The notes beneath the pieces are model-generated. The model was not told the origin of the DNA. It saw only the letters and a program-made list of their open reading frames with translations, and did no database searches. A stretch of 64,000 nt of DNA, from NCBI GenBank assembly GCA_963995525.1, contig OZ023208.1, positions 17,752,519 to 17,816,518 of the forward strand, read 5' to 3'. The stretch comes from Escarpia spicata. Its lineage: Eukaryota; Annelida; Polychaeta; Sabellida; Siboglinidae. Position numbers and translations under genes: made by a program. The stretch's first letter is position 1. The number at the start of each line of letters is the position of its first letter. This document shows, one piece after another, positions 35,301-42,900 of the stretch.

Positions 35301-36698
35301 AATAGAAACATACTTTTGTGGAATTCAATAAATGGCTGTTTAATTAATTGCATAACATGCTAGCAACAAATAAAGTATAATCTTTGGAACAGGTGCCACC
35401 AATTTAACATCATAATATTATGATAGGATAATCATTTAATGGGCTGAAAGAGTCTTCAGATGATACCACTGTCACTGACTCTGTCAGAATGGTAAAAAGG
35501 CCTAGGGTTAGGGCAAGAAAAACATCACCACAATCAAGTACCAGTGGTCAAGTGAAACCACATCTCAACCGAGTACCAATGGTCAAGTGGAAACCACACC
35601 TCAACACGATGTAGCAATCATGATTACTGACTCTTATCAATCATGTTTATTACATTTACAAGTGATGTAATAAACATGTTTACATGGGAACTCCGGGGGG
35701 CATGCCCCCAGACCCCCAAACAATGCTTTGTGCCTGCGGCACTCGCATAGCCCACCCCTACCACCTAGCCCATCATTTTACCCAGGGGAAACACTGTTTG
35801 TGTGTGCGTGCGAGTGCATGTATGCAATTGTATGTTTGCATCACTGCCTCACAACATCTGGGGGCAGTTTCGCATCTGCTGCTTCTAAAATGTTCTGACT
35901 CAATGTCTTCCAGTCTTGCTGGCTGGTTCCATTACCCGATCTACTTTGATGTCTGAAATACTTTGAACAGACCTGTCTCCAACCATCAGATGGTCAAGCA
36001 ATGATGCATCGATTTCCATCAACAAGACCGCTTCATTATCAAGTTGTTGCATGAAGCTGACACACTGTACAGCTGACATCAGCTGATTCGGGTCCAACTT
36101 GGCATGGCCTGACAAGCACTGTATGTCATACAGACTCCTACAAGGGTATTTGGAAAACAACACATTATTGGATATTTGATCCTCTGGTGAAAATCATAAC
36201 ATAAAAAACAATCATCCATTGATTAACTGTTTGAAAGAACAATCACACAGACGTGATAAGTAGCAAAGCACATGTTTGATAACCACCTTACATCACAATA
36301 TGGTACTACAGTTTTTGAATATTAAATAACTATATGGCAAAATCAAACAACATCAGTAACAATGAACCGTGGTATGAGTCATGAAATACCAATGAATTTA
36401 ATTTAAACATTTTCATTTTCCACCATAAACTCAATTCAGCAGTACTTAAATATGATTATGTCACAGTCACATTACATTTACATGTATTCCAGCCATAATT
36501 GTTCCAAACAAACATCAATGTTGACGTACGTGTACCTCCACTCTAGGGAATTAGCTATTGACATTATAGTTTGTCTACGTGTAGAATGTAGTTGGATGAA
36601 GTAAACACATAAGCAGCCCTGAACAGATCAATTTACTCAAATTACTGTCACTTACGTTTAACTTTAAGTGCAATTTACCTTTCACATGTCATAGACAT
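20195..36698 (-). CDS. DSCC1: DSCC1 (Dcc1), sister chromatid cohesion protein; 12 coding exons
   Basis: Dcc1 joins Ctf8 and Ctf18 to form an alternative RFC that loads PCNA and supports cohesion establishment in the nucleus. I joined, in minus order, 36698-36679, 36137-35973, 33056-32891, 30547-30413, 29876-29786, 29150-29012, 27556-27474, 23830-23757, 23226-23149, 22922-22837, 21037-20975 and 20303-20195. All junctions are GT-AG, every phase matches, and the total is 1209 nt (402 residues plus stop); human DSCC1 is 393. Landmarks that match the family in order: AKLDPNQLM, VVRGEKTDQAVLCTKDQTYD, YYELRKIKPRLKRL, KIQASE, YWRLLDFEF, SESWDFDEIP, NLQEFENVWQ, GLALVDRDS, RWTLDEIIPYI, and the tail QNGIKVFNSRKP. 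Exon 1 is the only uncertain part. The start lies 3.2 kb from the divergent DEPTOR start. Introns are loaded with transposons. Identification is secure; function is inferred from the family. Confidence 0.95.
20975..21037 (-). CDS. DSCC1: DSCC1 exon 11
   Basis: 63 nt, residues 346-366. FNVLFRTKDRWTLDEIIPYI aligns with human FNSLFSLREKWTEEDIAPYI. The acceptor is GTTTCAG|A and the donor is ATAAA|GTAGGT; both overhangs fit their neighbours. Confidence 0.95.
21281..22388. mobile_element. hAT-like element in DSCC1 intron 10
   Basis: Terminal inverted repeats CAGGGCTGCCTACC and (reverse complement of the right end) CAGGGCTGTCTACC. Flanks are TATAATAC and GATAATAC, 7 of 8 matching if the first and last base are counted as duplication. 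The left end has repeated ATTACGGAAATT-type motifs. No transposase domain was recognised inside. Confidence 0.7.
22443..22747 (-). mobile_element. tRNA-derived SINE, family A, copy 3
   Basis: Minus-strand copy in DSCC1 intron 10, collinear with the copies at 55261 and 62495 (CACTGTCTATAACCAG, CTCAACTGAGAGTC). The B-box region is more decayed than in the other two. Confidence 0.7.
22837..22922 (-). CDS. DSCC1: DSCC1 exon 10
   Basis: 86 nt, residues 318-345 plus two bases. GLALVDRDSTPQII and DLPDDASDR align with human GLALVDRHSRPEII and DLPEDNQER. The acceptor is ATCTTCAG|G and the donor is GACAG|GTAGGT. Confidence 0.95.
23149..23226 (-). CDS. DSCC1: DSCC1 exon 9
   Basis: 78 nt, residues 292-317. 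FNLQEFENVWQLAVPDSFKT aligns with human FNLAEFQEVWQQSVPEGMVT. It is phase 0 at both ends, with acceptor CCACTGCAG|T and donor CTCCAG|GTTGGT. Degenerate copies of the acceptor region recur in the preceding intron (see 23440-23700). Confidence 0.95.
23440..23700. repeat. degenerate ~90-bp tandem repeat derived from the DSCC1 exon 9 acceptor region
   Basis: Units begin GTGTGAA and contain CAACTGCAATGGAAACACAA (23466-23485), a decayed TACAATTGAAACATAA (23556) and TTCAACTGCAAAGGAAACAA (23638-23657). The same segment at the exon 9 boundary reads TTGAACTGCAGTGGAAACAC (23222-23241). Copies therefore carry the acceptor and polypyrimidine part (minus sense) into intron 8. Confidence 0.6.
23757..23830 (-). 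CDS. DSCC1: DSCC1 exon 8
   Basis: 74 nt, residues 267-291. YKIKEDNVCRYYAELLLRPV aligns with human YFELDADKICRAAARMLLQN. The acceptor is TTGTTTTCAG|GT and the donor is GAAAAG|GTACAA in phase 0. Confidence 0.92.
24030..24320. repeat. imperfect ~140-bp tandem duplication
   Basis: Two copies with CCTGGACGAATTTCAAAAAA / CCCGGATGAATCTTGAAAAA, AACCACTTCAATGGGCC / AACCACCCCAAGGGCCC and TGTCAGCCTCATACATAC / TGTCAGCCCCATACATGC. It ends with ACAGACAGACAGACAG. In DSCC1 intron 7. Confidence 0.7.
25181..27224. mobile_element. putative Harbinger-like element, DSCC1 intron 7
   Basis: Imperfect inverted ends: AAGCCGGCTTTACATGACGC at the left and, reverse-complemented, AAGGTGGCTTTAGACAATGC at the right. Both sides carry the palindrome GTCGCATGCGAC (25262-25273 and 27132-27143) and many CGTCGC/GCGACG motifs, a pattern seen in PIF/Harbinger-type subterminal regions. 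The middle has a CA-type microsatellite (26570-26602). No transposase was recognised; the class is inferred. Confidence 0.5.
27316..27351. repeat. perfect 16-bp hairpin
   Basis: TCAATCACCTCTTTAG, the loop TACT, then CTAAAGAGGTGATTGA. The stem is perfect with a 4-nt loop. It lies in DSCC1 intron 7, 122 bp past the exon 7 donor. Confidence 0.9.
27474..27556 (-). CDS. DSCC1: DSCC1 exon 7
   Basis: 83 nt, residues 239-266. NVIQHVLDCYGEKK aligns with human EMIEHCLKCYGKK; a polar, poorly conserved stretch follows. The acceptor is TTTTTGCAG|A. The donor GAAA|GTGGGT leaves one base that joins GT of exon 8 as Ser. The frame stays open past the donor, so the donor choice rests on phase. Confidence 0.88.
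27760..28584 (+). mobile_element. TTAA-flanked element with THAP-like relic, copy 1 (DSCC1 intron 6)
   Basis: Flanked by TTAA at 27756-27759 and 28585-28588, with inverted ends AGGCCAT ... ATGGCCT. It is collinear over its whole length with the reverse strand of 50657-51535. Shared blocks include AAACATTAATAAAATT, TGCAAACCTGGAAATGT, GCCTACGCGGCTAAA-type sequence, GAAGATATGTGTTGTG and ATTCATAAACATATTTTCAA. Inside, CVVGNSDNSG and, after a shift, VHIFPKDPICRQKMEHF resemble a THAP N-terminus (C-V-V-G ... F-P-K-D-P ... K-W), and LDRFMPQPVYIAPYR lies further on. Confidence 0.75.
29012..29150 (-). CDS. DSCC1: DSCC1 exon 6
   Basis: 139 nt, residues 193-238. GYWRLLDFEF and KESESWDFDEIP align with human GYWRILEFDY and DSESWSFGKVP. 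The acceptor is GTCTTCAG|GG and the donor is CCAAG|GTATGC. Confidence 0.95.
29786..29876 (-). CDS. DSCC1: DSCC1 exon 5
   Basis: 91 nt, residues 163-192 plus one base. YTFEELSEKIQASEAGLL aligns with human YTTEDLLDQIQASEEEIM. The acceptor is GTGCTGTAG|T and the donor is GATG|GTAACG, with one base left over that completes Gly in exon 6. Confidence 0.95.
30137..30455. repeat. ~72-bp minisatellite overlapping the DSCC1 exon 4 donor
   Basis: Units start GTGTTCCTCTTCCCC at 30138, 30210, 30283, 30353 and 30425 (periods 72, 73, 70, 72). The unit at the high-coordinate end contains the last 12 codons or so of DSCC1 exon 4 and its donor; the other units repeat the same coding/donor segment in the intron. 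Confidence 0.9.
30413..30547 (-). CDS. DSCC1: DSCC1 exon 4, donor inside a minisatellite
   Basis: 135 nt, residues 118-162. EYYELRKIKPRLKRLRELL matches the human NYWELRRRRPKLKKLKKLL segment. The family motif ENPYxG appears here as ENVYSG and is followed by 13 residues (WECEGEEEHQGKK) before exon 5; the human linker at this place is also 13 residues. The acceptor is GGCTTCAG|G. The only phase-0 donor I find that keeps the motif is AAGAAG|GTGGGG, which lies in the first unit of the 72-bp tandem array at 30137-30455. Confidence 0.88.
30600..32410 (+). mobile_element. Rex/CR1-like LINE, 3' half, in DSCC1 intron 3
   Basis: Successive plus frames: DDVSKIFMHVIPNKAAGTDNISG, then GAPQGSVIYPVLFTLYTDDC, IKYSDDTSIVALS (RT catalytic block with YSDD), FLDLNVRKTEEFIIDLRK, EYKYLGTIVDAKLTF and FLRKLRSPRVS. 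The end has CTCCCAAGGGACAATAAAG and a TGATTGTGAT tail, typical of this group. Stops and shifts disrupt it. It is antisense to DSCC1. Confidence 0.8.
32891..33056 (-). CDS. DSCC1: DSCC1 exon 3
   Basis: 166 nt, residues about 62-117. It holds the best conserved block of the family, VVRGEKTDQAVLCTKDQTYD then ETSNTLLMMP, matching human VIRGDKDEQAVLCSKDKTYD and DTSNMLLFIP. The acceptor is GTTGTAG|T. The donor GTTAAGT follows the Thr codon in phase 0. Reading past the donor gives a spurious open tail to 32807, which I left out. Confidence 0.95.
33330..35796. mobile_element. hAT-like element with perfect 15-bp TIRs, DSCC1 intron 2
   Basis: Left end CAGTGTTTCCCCTGG and right end CCAGGGGAAACACTG are exact inverted repeats, with the CAGTGTTTCCC start common in animal hAT elements. 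The right end carries the CCGGGGGGCATGCCCCCAGA-type sequence also usual in hATs. Flanks are low-complexity TG/TTTG, so the target duplication cannot be read. A LINE fragment (33833-34216) is nested within. Confidence 0.7.
33833..34216 (-). mobile_element. LINE C-terminal fragment nested in a hAT-like element
   Basis: A 127-codon minus frame with DHITPILKSLHWLPIRMRMT, FKILHGLAPNYL, ALRSA and FAVTGPQMWNSLPKYVR follows the LINE ORF2 C-terminal pattern. It lies inside the TIR-bounded interval 33330-35796 in DSCC1 intron 2. Confidence 0.75.
35973..36137 (-). CDS. DSCC1: DSCC1 exon 2
   Basis: 165 nt, residues about 7-62. It contains AKLDPNQLMSAVQ and AVLLMEIDASLLDHL, which align with the human N-terminal AKLNAAELLPAV and FCLLELEPTL blocks. 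The acceptor is CTTGTAG|G and the donor is GACAG|GTCTGT. The two-base overhang joins the single T of exon 3 to give Ser, as in the human protein. Confidence 0.92.
36679..36698 (-). CDS. DSCC1: DSCC1 exon 1 (putative start exon)
   Basis: A 20-nt coding piece, MSMTCE plus two bases, ending at the donor AAAG|GTAAAT. The two-base overhang joins exon 2 to give Arg, so the phase fits. The resulting N-terminus is about as long as the human one (18 versus 14 residues before AKL). The alternative is 36564-36536 (MSIANSLEW, donor GAG|GTACAC), which also fits the phase but has a weaker donor. There is no independent support for either start. Confidence 0.45.
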
Positions 36699-36717
36699 AG
36701 TTAAATTGGGCTGTGTA

Positions 36718-36738
36718 AGGTGAACAGTGTGTTCACCT
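36718..36738. promoter_or_regulatory. perfect palindrome with a steroid-receptor (GR/AR-type) half-site arrangement
   Basis: AGGTGAACA-GTG-TGTTCACCT: exact 9-bp arms with a 3-bp spacer. The centre fits nGAACAnnnTGTTCn, the 3-keto steroid receptor element layout. It sits 20 bp upstream of the putative DSCC1 start codon (minus sense). Binding is inferred from the motif only. Confidence 0.4.
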
Positions 36739-38626
36739 CACTCAAGCTCAAAGTAAAGCATATTTAAATCTTAGTCTTTAGACTAGAGCAGTGGCAGTGA
36801 GCGTTCCAATCAATCACCCAATCACTCGAGTCAACTGAAACTTCAAAGACAAAGTGAATGTGTAATACTAAAAGTTAAATCAGTGACTAAGCCGAGGGGT
36901 AAAGGCTCGGTTTAGTTTTTTATTAGCTCACATCAGAATTTATTAAAAATTAAAACAGAGTCATAAACAGTCTCTGTCTTAGAGACGCAATCAGACACCA
37001 ACTGACATTACCATAGGGACATACTTCACTGGTATTACTTGTACTGCTATAAGTTAACTATGTCTTATGTCATGACAGCTATCGTGTGCCACTGGCACTG
37101 CCAATATCGCCCACATGAACAATTAAAATTGCTGGCATTTAGTCAATTTCTCATATACAACACGCATTTGGACAGCTACTGTGTTGTACTTTTCTTTCTG
37201 TATATAATAATTAAAATGAACCTGTAAAATAAATACCATCACCTATTCTCGGATTCCATATCACCAGAATGCGCGGCGCCACCAGAGAAATATATCCTAA
37301 ACTTGATATTAATTTCCCGCTCTATTTGAGCCTCTATTAACTCCGCGAGATGGCGCCACACTCTCAAAGAGACGTCAATGCCGCAACTTATTTACTTCTT
37401 CGATTACATGGTGGAAAGCTAACGGGGTAGCACAAACAATTGGTAGACCTGGCAACATTAGAGTCTGTGTATACAAGGACTCTAGGCAATGTCATTGTTG
37501 TTTACGACATTTACACTGTGCATTTAACTATAACCGAGCTAGTGCATGTGTGTATGTTAACGTTTTCCTCTGACTTAGACGATTTGCATCTCGGGCACCA
37601 AAACATTCAGGGATTATAATTCATGATCCCTCGGACAGAAAGAAATGCCTTAATTTTTTCTCGAAATGATGTATGTCAAAGTTTTTTTACCGGCTGTAGG
37701 GTTCGCAACATAAGACATAGTTACAGCTTATAACAATCGTATAAACCACACGCCCGCGCAGCGAAAACCATTTAGGCCTACGTCATAACAAATGTCCAGT
37801 AGAATACGTTTGGATAATGCATTGCGATTTCGTTTACATTGAGGCTTTTTGAACACGACTCGGAAGAAATAGCTTGCTTCCGCATATACGTATTTTATTA
37901 AAACAAATTTTATAATAAAAGTTTGAAATTGTACACAGGCGTAGTTACTTTGGAATAAATTTACACGATATCACATAATTTTTTGGAATATTCATTTCTG
38001 TGCAACTTTATCATCGTCATCGCCATCATCTCATCTTCAGCATCAGTTGGCCGGGGGGCGGTGCATAGATGAGCCGTTTCCATATAGGTCAATCGTTCAT
38101 CTGTTTCTGTTTGAATATCGACACGGTTCTTCTAATGGCCAGCTAGTTGTAGTTGTATGCGTATCGTGTGAATATTGTGTGTGTGTTTGTCTATATAACT
38201 CTACATCTGCATAACGTTCTTCGTTTGTAAGCCTGTTGCTCGAGTGCAACTCCCGTGTAGTTTTCTTTGCAACTTTACAGACTCGTGTAGTGCGCCTAGA
38301 AGCTGTGTGATTTGTGTCGTTGTGGGTTATTGTTTCGACATACTTCAATAGTTTGCTGTACATAAGCCCAACATCCAATATACTAATGTCAGTCATGATA
38401 TTAAATATTTAAACTTTTACATGCAGAACGGCATCGATAACAATTAATTGTAACAATAAAGAAATTTTAAAAACTAAAAAAAACTGCAGCATTGCAAACG
38501 AGCGAGAGGAATAACTCTAGGAAAGGCGTCCCCTAGCCGTGTAGAAGCAACTAAATCCGACCTCATAAAATCCCGCCAAAATAAGGGGGGTGCCCTGTCA
38601 CCTGGTGGAAACCTCCTGGATCCGCC

Positions 38627-38793
38627 CATATACCTGCCACCTTTCTTTGGAATTCCGGGAGATTCATCAGCAGTTTAGCACACTTCCTGTGTGGCGCTGT
38701 CTCGTCGCGCTGTCGACGGGGGGGTTATGCTGGAGATTTCTCGCCGCAACTTCAGCGGTTCAGAACGTCTCAGCACGTCTCCCATGGAGTCCC

Positions 38794-38795
<2 letters not shown>
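38627..38795. mobile_element. ATACCTGCCAA-type MITE, partial copy
   Basis: Starts ATATACCTGCCACC, then CCGGGAGATTCATCAGCAGT and GTGTGGCGCTGTCTCGTCGC, shared with 17388-17727. Its right part runs into the pyrimidine tract at 38796, so the far TIR is lost. Confidence 0.55.
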
Positions 38796-38826
<31 letters not shown>

Positions 38827-39047
38827 GCTCTCTCGCTCTCTCTCTCTCTCCCTAGCCGTAGCGTTATTCCTCCCCCTCCCCTCCCCCTCCCCCTCCCCCT
38901 CCCCCTCCCCCTCCCCCTCCCCCTCCCCCTTCCCCTCCCCCTCCCTCTCTCCCTCCCCCTCTCTCTCTCCTTCTCCCTCTCTTCCTCTCTCCCTCTCTCC
39001 CCCTTTCCCCCTCTCTCTCTGTCTCTCCCTCCCCCTCTCCCAATATA
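38796..39047. repeat. pyrimidine tract (CT)n/(CCCCTC)n
   Basis: About 250 bp almost purely C and T on the plus strand: a CT block, then CCCCTC hexamers, then mixed CT. It lies about 0.8-1.06 kb upstream of the DEPTOR start in the divergent intergenic region. The Leu/Pro/Ser-rich (plus) and Arg/Gly/Glu-rich (minus) frames are artefacts. Confidence 0.9.
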
Positions 39048-39117
39048 TGTGGTAGGGGCTGGAGATAGGATTATCTCTGCAATATTTACTGGTGGGGGTT
39101 CTTTTTGGCGAATTTGA

Positions 39118-39260
39118 GGTTTTTGGTGAGCTTCAAGGTTATTGGTGGGCATCGGGGGGGGGGTACAAATGGAGGTGTTTGGAGAACCTTAAGGCGGGTG
39201 TAGTTGGAGATTTTTGGTCCATTTCAAGGGAGTACAGTTGAAGTTTTTTTGGGAGCTTAA
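39118..39260. repeat. GGTGCAGTTGGAG / GGTGAGCTTCAA repeat, copy 2
   Basis: TTTTGGTGAGCTTCAAGG, GGGTGTAGTTGGAGATTTTT and GGGAGTACAGTTGAAG recur at roughly 40-bp spacing, as at 18009-18105. Confidence 0.5.
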
Positions 39261-39830
39261 CAATTCTGAACGTTACCGCGAAAACTCTTCCGATGTCATG
39301 ATCGGACAGCGGAGTTGTGCTGAAACGCTCCAACCCACGCGATAATAGCCCAATATAGGCCTTTCTAATTTGGTTCTAGTGCCAGTTACATGAGTGAATT
39401 ACTATATATACTATATAGTGAGTGAGTGTGGGAGTGAGTCAGTTGTCAACTATATTGTTTGTGCCCGTGACACGCGAACAATATAGGTTAATGTGTATCG
39501 ATCTGAATGTGATGACACATGAGGAGGACCGGCGAAACTTGGTTAGCTGGTAAACAAACAACGTCTAGGTCTAGGTCTAGGCTATAGTCGACGGGCGTTG
39601 CTAATACCAATCGTGCGACTATAAATAATAGTTGGCACAATTATAGGTCTTCATTTATTAATGCCAGATACACATTGGCATGCCGGACAGCACCCTGAGT
39701 ATAGCGCTACAGTACTACGTACTAGTGTCAGACTCTAGTTGTAATTTATGATCTATAAGACTACATATTACACGCATAAAAAGTGAAAGGTGATCTAGCC
39801 AAGGAAATGTATACCGCTACGTGCCAGCAC

Positions 39831-39838
39831 TGACGTCA
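39831..39838. promoter_or_regulatory. CRE (TGACGTCA) at the DEPTOR start
   Basis: The full palindromic cAMP-response element lies 18 bp before the DEPTOR ATG, followed by a CG. In animals such full CREs near starts are bound by CREB/ATF. It would lie in or just before the short 5' UTR. Confidence 0.5.
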
Positions 39839-39856
39839 CGCATCTAAACATTCAAG

Positions 39857-39933
39857 ATGGGGGACGGAGGTGGGCGAAGGCGGTGGCGGTGCTGCAGTTT
39901 TGGCGAAATACTATTAATAGGAGAACAACTAAG
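39857..39933 (+). CDS. DEPTOR: DEPTOR exon 1
   Basis: 77 nt: ATG in a good context (CAAGATGG), [15 protein letters not shown], then [11 protein letters not shown], matching the human segment just before DEP1. The donor is AAG|GTGAGA. The two-base overhang joins the first G of exon 2 to give Arg, as in the human protein. It lies 10.3 kb upstream of exon 2 and is easily missed because of its size. Confidence 0.9.
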
Positions 39934-42900
39934 GTGAGAAATACGCGTATTGTTCACAAATACGCATAAGGGATTTCCCGGTATTGGAGTAGTAAAGTAT
40001 AACGGAAGCGTTTTCTGAGGCTAAAGCAATCAATTAGGCCCGTGGCGATAATAAGTAGATCTACTACATCTAGCTAAGCCTAATGCGGCGTGGTCTGAAT
40101 GGTTTCGTGTTTACAAATGGTGTGTCGACGTTGAGGGTGGTTGGTACGATCAAACGCCGTGACTCCCTTGATCGGGGATACTGATTAGTATTTACTGAAC
40201 GTAAATTTAACATATACATCAATTGTGTTGGCGGCACATTAAATACCCGTTTTCACAGCGTCGGAGTTGTTGAAGAAAAAAAAACATTGAAATTACGTAT
40301 TTCTACGACTACAGTACCGGCATACTATTGCATTCCAAATAAGCGTATAAATGTACGGCTATTTATTTGGACAAAAAATGCCAGCCTATACGGTCTTATT
40401 CGAGTCTGTACGCTTATTTAATGTTGGCTGTTCCACCCTGTTTTTTATTTGGGTCAACGTTATTTACTGTTGTTGATTCCACCTTATACGATTTATATTA
40501 GGCACTACATGTATTTATTTGCATCAATACAATGTTCTGAGAAATATGTATAGATAATATATACATGTATATAAATATTCTTGCCGGTGAATCGACGAAG
40601 CCGAACATGCAGTGCTCTTCGTTCTTACGGCAGCGCTGTGCAATTATGGCAGATAACGATCTTTTACCTAAAAATTCAGAGCCCTCGCTAGGGTTTGTGG
40701 AAAGGGGTAATGTACCCCATGCTGTTGAAAACAAGGGGTAAAAATGAAATCAAGGGGTAATTTGTTCTGGTTTTCGACCGCGTATGCGAGAGTGTCCATC
40801 TGTATGTGTGAGTGCGTGTATGTTTTTAGTCAGAACAATGATAGTCTGTGATTGTTTTAACCACACAGACAATATTGTCTTCCAATGGAGTTCTGTATAC
40901 AGCTGGCATGAGTAGTTCTCGGATGGTGAATGAAAAGAAGAAGTGTACATTTAGCACATCGTTTGCACGTTTCATACAAATATGAGATTTCCTTCAGGTA
41001 TCAGTTGATCTTTTATATAATTAAGGCCAGACACGGCATGTGTATAGGATTATTTTATAATTTATGCAAATAGTCCAATTTATTGTTGTACCCAAATTAT
41101 AGAATTTAGAGGTATGTAATTGTCATACAAGTAAACTCATTAATGATACCAAACATAAAAGTTATCATAATCTGGCAGAAAATCATTTTGAGTATTTTTT
41201 TCTCAAAAAACACTGTTTCACCTATAGTGTCTGGCCTTAAGATTCTCAATAAGATAATCAGTTTATTTTAATATTATTTATTTAAAAGTTCTAGCTGCTG
41301 CCCTGCAAATGTCCATGTTCTGTTAATGAGTGTCCAATACGCTTAACTTTCTACACAGCTTGCCCTGCATCTGTGAATATGCATGTTCTGTGGGTGTCCA
41401 CATTATTTACGCAGCTAAACGATATTCTTATCTTGTTTACAATGCAACCATTCCACGTAGAAAACATACTCTTAAAATATTTTATGCGCCTTTGTTAAAA
41501 ATTGCCGCGGTTTGCATCCGCTGTGAGCGATAATACAAGCCGGTGGCGTTCCCAGACAACGTCAAAGACGCTCACCGCCGATGCAGTCCACAACGCCAGT
41601 TGGACTGCAAGCATGTGCGCATATAATGATACATAATATTACTTGCAAGTCCACACATTGTCGAAAAGTTAAAATAAATAAGTTTTTTATTTAAAAAGCA
41701 AACCCAGTTATCGTTTTCTTTCTGTAATTCTGACCTATATTATATATAACCCCAGCACAAAAATAACAACGTTCGTAGAACTTCCAAACTTCTTCACATG
41801 TCGACAATATCGACTACGACACATGTATACAATTATACATATCACATGTAAAATATACTTACTATCTTATAACGATCACTATTTACAAAAACGTAAAATG
41901 TGTTTGTGTTACGGCGAGGTTTTGCAATTGCTACAACGATTTATGACTGACTTTTACAAAACTCCCTGGACAAGGCTTGCGGCGTGCGTCCAGTTCACGG
42001 AGAGCGCGCGCTCACAGGGATTGCTATTACCAATCGGATCACTAGTAAAACGTATCAGTTTCCAGACCAGTGTTCACAAAACTTCACCCGCTATCATAAT
42101 TTTTGCTACCGCAGTTTCTGGTGTGGCGAACCCCGACTGCGTGCACCAGGACAGGTTAAAAACATGTCACTGCCGATGCGTAGGTTCACGCAATGGTGTC
42201 CAAAATAATGCGTGAAATGCCAAAAATCATGCATATATATGCATAATATTGCGCTAACGGGAGCTGTGAAATTGAAAAACTACACGTATGCACAAAAGGA
42301 GTACTTATGGAACCTGTGTGTAAAGTATAAAGGTTTGTTATGTTTTATTGGGATCATGCTGTGGTCAGGACGTTAGTATATGGCTAGTAAATTGCGAATC
42401 TCGCAGTCTAGGGCTGGGCGATAAAGCATGATTAACAACGTTTCGTGGGCAAATTTGCGACGCGATCAATTCACGTGGCGTGACGTCACCAGATAACCCT
42501 TACTGCAGTAGCGACCTCGATGCTACGCGGTAGAGCTACGTGGTAATCAAGCCATAGTGGATCACTGCATTTATGTATTTAAGGGTGGCAGGCTTGGCGG
42601 AATTAACTACATTATGTTATAGAGTATCCCACAGAATTTTGCATTGTTTCTATTAATGTAATACTAACAATTATAAATATATTTCATTTGCTGTTTTCAA
42701 CAGATATCAGTTAGTGTTAAAATACTAATCACTGAAACAAACTAAATGGAGCGTTATATCTGGAGTTTTGTTTCAACGTTTGATTTAATATACAGTATTA
42801 TTTGTTTGATGTAGGCAACTCTTGTTTGCATATAATTATGTTGTTGCATTGTTAAAAAGACACCAATTAAAATTATAAATACACACATTGCAACTTTATT

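Larger units (their letters stand above)
36739..39856. promoter_or_regulatory. divergent intergenic region between DSCC1 and DEPTOR
   Basis: Holds a dispersed MITE copy, the pyrimidine tract, GGTGCAGTTGGAG repeats, three tandem TCTAGG (39564-39583) and, close to DEPTOR, a CRE. Sequence around 37.2-37.9 kb and 39.3-40.3 kb has more CpG than the flanks. Nothing coding seen. The size makes a shared bidirectional core promoter unlikely, but shared enhancers are possible. Confidence 0.5.

Noticed and set aside
38097..38396. 99-codon minus frame starting MTDISILDVGLMYSKLLK, considered as DSCC1 exon 1
   Set aside because: No similarity to the DSCC1 N-terminus and no phase-compatible donor.
38590..39152. 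Pro/Leu/Ser-rich plus frame and Arg/Gly/Glu-rich minus frame
   Set aside because: They translate the pyrimidine tract and a MITE copy, with no splice or start context.
41823..42215. 130-codon plus frame inside the 2.8-kb TIR element
   Set aside because: No recognisable domain, no signal or splice context; left unassigned.
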